Shown here: one piece after another, positions 61,815 to 64,000 of the stretch
Numbering within the stretch: position 1 is the stretch's first letter
How the letters are laid out: each line of letters begins with the position of its first letter
The notes under the pieces: generated by a model
Told to the model about the DNA's origin: nothing
Databases searched by the model: none
What the model saw: the letters and a program-made list of their open reading frames with translations, nothing else
From: Desulfosediminicola flagellatus
Lineage (GTDB): Bacteria > Desulfobacterota > Desulfobulbia > Desulfobulbales > Desulfocapsaceae
Length of the DNA stretch: 64,000 nucleotides
Assembly (NCBI RefSeq): GCF_005116655.2
Contig: NZ_CP050698.1
Coordinates: 760,001-824,000, forward strand
Direction of reading: 5' to 3'
Position numbers and translations under genes: made by a program

Positions 61815-63053
61815 ATGAGTGATATTGAGAAAACTGCCGGGGTCACACGTACACTGGAAAATGAAAATACGTCCTTACGCGAAAGAGTTGATGAATTGAG
61901 TCGTCAACTTGAGTGCAAAGAGCAGGGCGTAGCTGACTTCAGTAAAATGTCGCTGGCTGAGGTTATACTTGAAAACAGCACTGCGGTTCTGTTTCGTCGC
62001 CTTGCTGCAACAGATCCTAAGAAACGGAAAATGGTTTATGTTTCACCGAATATTTCATGCTTTGGTTATCGGGCAGAAGACTTTCTCGAGGGCAAAATCA
62101 TGTTTCGGGACATTGTGTATCCTGAGGATTCCCCGAGAACCCTTGCAGAAATTGAGGAGTATGTAAAACAGGGAGTTGAGACTTACTCGCAAACCTATCG
62201 TATTGTCACAAGCGACGGCGGTGTGCGCTGGATCGAAGATCGCACATCTGTTGTAGATGATAACTCGACCGGCTTACGTTATCACCAGGGTATCGTGATT
62301 GATATTCACGAGAAGAAAAAGGCGTTGCAACTCGCTGCGGAAGTGCAAAGGAGCTTACTTCCTGAGAAAGCTCCTTTGGTTGATGGACTAGATATCGCAG
62401 GGAAAACATTTCCCTGCGATGAAGTCGGAGGTGACTATTACGATTTTTTGCCAAGTACTATCGAAGGGGATAACTCCATTTCAATAGTTATTGGCGATAT
62501 AGTCGGGCATGGTGTCGATGCGGCACTGCTTATGGCAAGTGCACGAGCATTTCTCAGGATGCGGGCTTCGCAGGCTGGATCGATTGAAGATATTGTTATG
62601 GCCATGAATCGACACTTGACCGGAGATATGGAAAAGACTGATCGTTTCATGACGCTGTTCTATCTTTTGATCGAGCGCTCTAGACGGAGGATTGAGTGGG
62701 TTCGTGCAGGGCATGAGCCGGTATTGCTGTATGATCCTGTTGTCGATCATTTTGAGGAACTGAAAGGACCTGGGTTATCGTTAGGTATTGATAAAGATTA
62801 CAGCTACCAGCAGCAACATATTGATAGTCTGGTGAAGAATCAGCTTCTCATAATGACCACAGACGGGATTTGTGAAGCCAGTAATCTTGAAGGTGAGATG
62901 TTTGGTAGAGAACGCCTTAAAAATGTTGTCCGGGATAATGCAACAAAGAATGCAAAGAGTATTCTTGATTCTATCGTTCAAGAGCACATAGGCTTTACTT
63001 CTGGTGTCGCCAGAGAAGATGATATAACACTGGTTATAGTGAAGATCGTCTAG
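61815..63053 (+). CDS. PAS-domain PP2C (SpoIIE/RsbU-type) phosphatase
   Basis: A protein of 412 residues. A short coiled-coil (about 10-40) is followed by a PAS_3 domain (about 50-165, MVYVSPNISCFGYRAEDFL, GGVRWIEDRTSVV) and an SpoIIE-like PP2C domain (about 170-412): AAEVQRSLLPEKAP, CDEVGGDYYDFLP (metal Asp), VIGDIVGHGVDAALLMA and MTTDGICEASN, then REDDITLVIVKI. Metal-binding residues are complete, so it should be an active Ser phosphatase of a partner-switching pathway, with PAS as sensor. No anti-sigma or antagonist gene is visible nearby. AGGAG precedes the ATG; it is in an operon with the flavin oxidase. Confidence 0.93.
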   Translation: MSDIEKTAGVTRTLENENTSLRERVDELSRQLECKEQGVADFSKMSLAEVILENSTAVLFRRLAATDPKKRKMVYVSPNISCFGYRAEDFLEGKIMFRDIVYPEDSPRTLAEIEEYVKQGVETYSQTYRIVTSDGGVRWIEDRTSVVDDNSTGLRYHQGIVIDIHEKKKALQLAAEVQRSLLPEKAPLVDGLDIAGKTFPCDEVGGDYYDFLPSTIEGDNSISIVIGDIVGHGVDAALLMASARAFLRMRASQAGSIEDIVMAMNRHLTGDMEKTDRFMTLFYLLIERSRRRIEWVRAGHEPVLLYDPVVDHFEELKGPGLSLGIDKDYSYQQQHIDSLVKNQLLIMTTDGICEASNLEGEMFGRERLKNVVRDNATKNAKSILDSIVQEHIGFTSGVAREDDITLVIVKIV

Positions 63054-63133
63054 GACTGCCTGGCCCTGCCTTATTGCCCATAAGTCAAAAACTAAGCCTT
63101 ACAGATTGTGTGGGGGCCTTGAAAACACGGCAA

Positions 63134-63189
63134 AAGGACTGAGTAAATTGCATTGAAAATGCAATAAGCTTCTGAAACACTCAGTCCTT
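63134..63189. repeat. 56-bp palindromic repeat, copy 2
   Basis: Arms AAGGACTGAGT and ACTCAGTCCTT enclose a second stem ATTGCATT / AATGCAAT. It matches the block at 53859-53914. It is located 80 nt after the PP2C stop. Confidence 0.8.
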
Positions 63190-63328
63190 ATGCACGCTTC
63201 CAGTCTATCCAGAACGCTGGAAAAGCAACAGATTTGGCCAAAAATGAAAAGGCACGTGAAATATTCTGGCTGGTACCCTGAGTCGTTCAGATTCATCAGA
63301 AATGCTGACTGGAAACATTCAATCAGTT

Positions 63329-63368
63329 GAGGCGCAGCATCCATTGGATGACTGCGCCTCTGTTTAAT
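63329..63368 (+). terminator. Rho-independent terminator between convergent genes
   Basis: A perfect 9-bp stem (GAGGCGCAG / CTGCGCCTC) is followed by TGTTTAATT, between genes ending at 63053 and 63387. It probably ends the PP2C operon. Confidence 0.75.
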
Positions 63369-63386
63369 TACACTGTGAGTGAATTT

Positions 63387-64000
63387 TTATGAAAAGGTGT
63401 GGCAGCTGACACATTTAAGGCCTTTCTCAATGTGCTTTTTATGACCTTCGCTTCTCCATGATTTTGATTCATGGCAGCTTGAGCACAAAACATTTTTAGC
63501 CTTAATAAATCCTGTTGGTTCAGGAGTATGACAGCTGTTGCACGAGATGTTCTCATTTCGATGCTCTGTATGCATTGATTCCCAGTACATACTTTCCTGC
63601 TCATGACAGAGAGTACACGACAGTACTTTCTCCGGTATCTGATGATACCCGAGTGCAGCAAATGGCAGCATTCGTGTACCGTCAGGAGTAGTACCGGTGT
63701 TATCATGGCACGATGTACAGCTCGGGGCATTCTCTTTTGGCTCAACTCCGTGAGTGATCAGCATTTCTGCATCTGCTTCCACGAAGGAATAATTGCCGCT
63801 CATTCCCTGTTCTTCCATACCTTTTTGAATGGCCATATCAAAATTGCCTGTCATAAACATCCACATAATGGCAGGTGGAATTATTTTGCCGCTTTCGTGT
63901 AACGGCATAATTGAACTGTGTCGTTTGATAGGTACAATCAAGGAGTTGCCGTCAAAAGCATTCCCGTTCGCTTTAGCCATCGGGTAAATCCCGCGCTCAT
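63387..64000 (-). CDS. Multiheme c-type cytochrome, partial at the window edge
   Basis: At least 204 residues; the reading frame is open to the right end of the window, so the true start lies outside. Five CXXCH sites are present (CTSCH, CTLCH, CNSCH, CSSCH, CVSCH), with the closing pattern KAKNVLCSSCHESKSWRSE. The visible N-terminal part (IVPIKRHSSIMPLHESGKII) is heme-free and not recognised. The gene runs opposite to the main cluster and would be a separate transcript. It ends at TAA 63387, facing the terminator hairpin. Confidence 0.85.
   Translation of the reverse strand, partial: ERGIYPMAKANGNAFDGNSLIVPIKRHSSIMPLHESGKIIPPAIMWMFMTGNFDMAIQKGMEEQGMSGNYSFVEADAEMLITHGVEPKENAPSCTSCHDNTGTTPDGTRMLPFAALGYHQIPEKVLSCTLCHEQESMYWESMHTEHRNENISCNSCHTPEPTGFIKAKNVLCSSCHESKSWRSEGHKKHIEKGLKCVSCHTFS

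Overview
The window looks like a chromosomal segment of a Gram-negative, anaerobic, metal- or electrode-respiring bacterium. The most likely group is Desulfobacterota (Desulfuromonadales- or Desulfobulbales-like). This is inferred from gene content: twelve multiheme c-type cytochrome genes, NHL-propeller lipoproteins, an outer-membrane beta-barrel gene, a GGDEF/EAL hybrid and a membrane-anchored spermidine-synthase-like protein. No rRNA, tRNA or CRISPR array was found, so the taxonomy is not proven.

Region by region. 0.2-5.2 kb: a degenerate receiver/DUF4388 protein, a small membrane protein, a large PAS-GGDEF-EAL protein and diacylglycerol kinase. 5.2-14 kb: an accessory zone with a decayed IS3-family element, an internally deleted IS3-family element, an intact IS630-family element, a DUF2279-like protein, a PagL-like lipid A deacylase and a large secreted dockerin-tailed protein. 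14-22.3 kb (minus strand): a fusion of a Clp1/Grc3-type polynucleotide kinase with an RNase Z-type metallo-beta-lactamase, an unknown gene, a CBS protein, an M28 peptidase, and a spermidine-synthase-like membrane protein overlapping a periplasmic protein-isoaspartate methyltransferase. 22.5-28 kb: a universal stress protein, then an amidoligase cluster (aspartoacylase-like M14 hydrolase, GCS2 ligase, RimK-type ATP-grasp with N-terminal extension, C39-like peptidase). 28.6-35 kb: a HlyIII/PAQR protein, a sulfatase remnant, an HD-domain protein, a large secreted CARDB protein and an exported ankyrin protein.

35.3-58.0 kb is the core of the window. Fifteen consecutive plus-strand genes encode 11 multiheme cytochromes or cytochrome-containing proteins (99 canonical CXXCH motifs by my count), three NHL propeller proteins and one outer-membrane barrel; a TPR protein and a TPR-thioredoxin-fold protein lie among the last of them (17 genes in all). 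One cytochrome is a membrane b-type/triheme c-type protein that can exchange electrons with quinones. Together they could form a route from the quinone pool through the periplasm and across the outer membrane. Several members occur as related pairs, which suggests that a cytochrome/NHL module was duplicated. The right flank holds a Gly-rich secreted protein, a flavin oxidase, a PAS-PP2C phosphatase and, at the edge, a further pentaheme fragment.

A family of short non-coding elements with terminal inverted repeats (about 145-165 bp, MITE-like) is scattered through the window. One fragment lies inside the 5' open frame of the kinase-RNase Z gene. A second, unrelated 56-bp palindromic repeat occurs twice.
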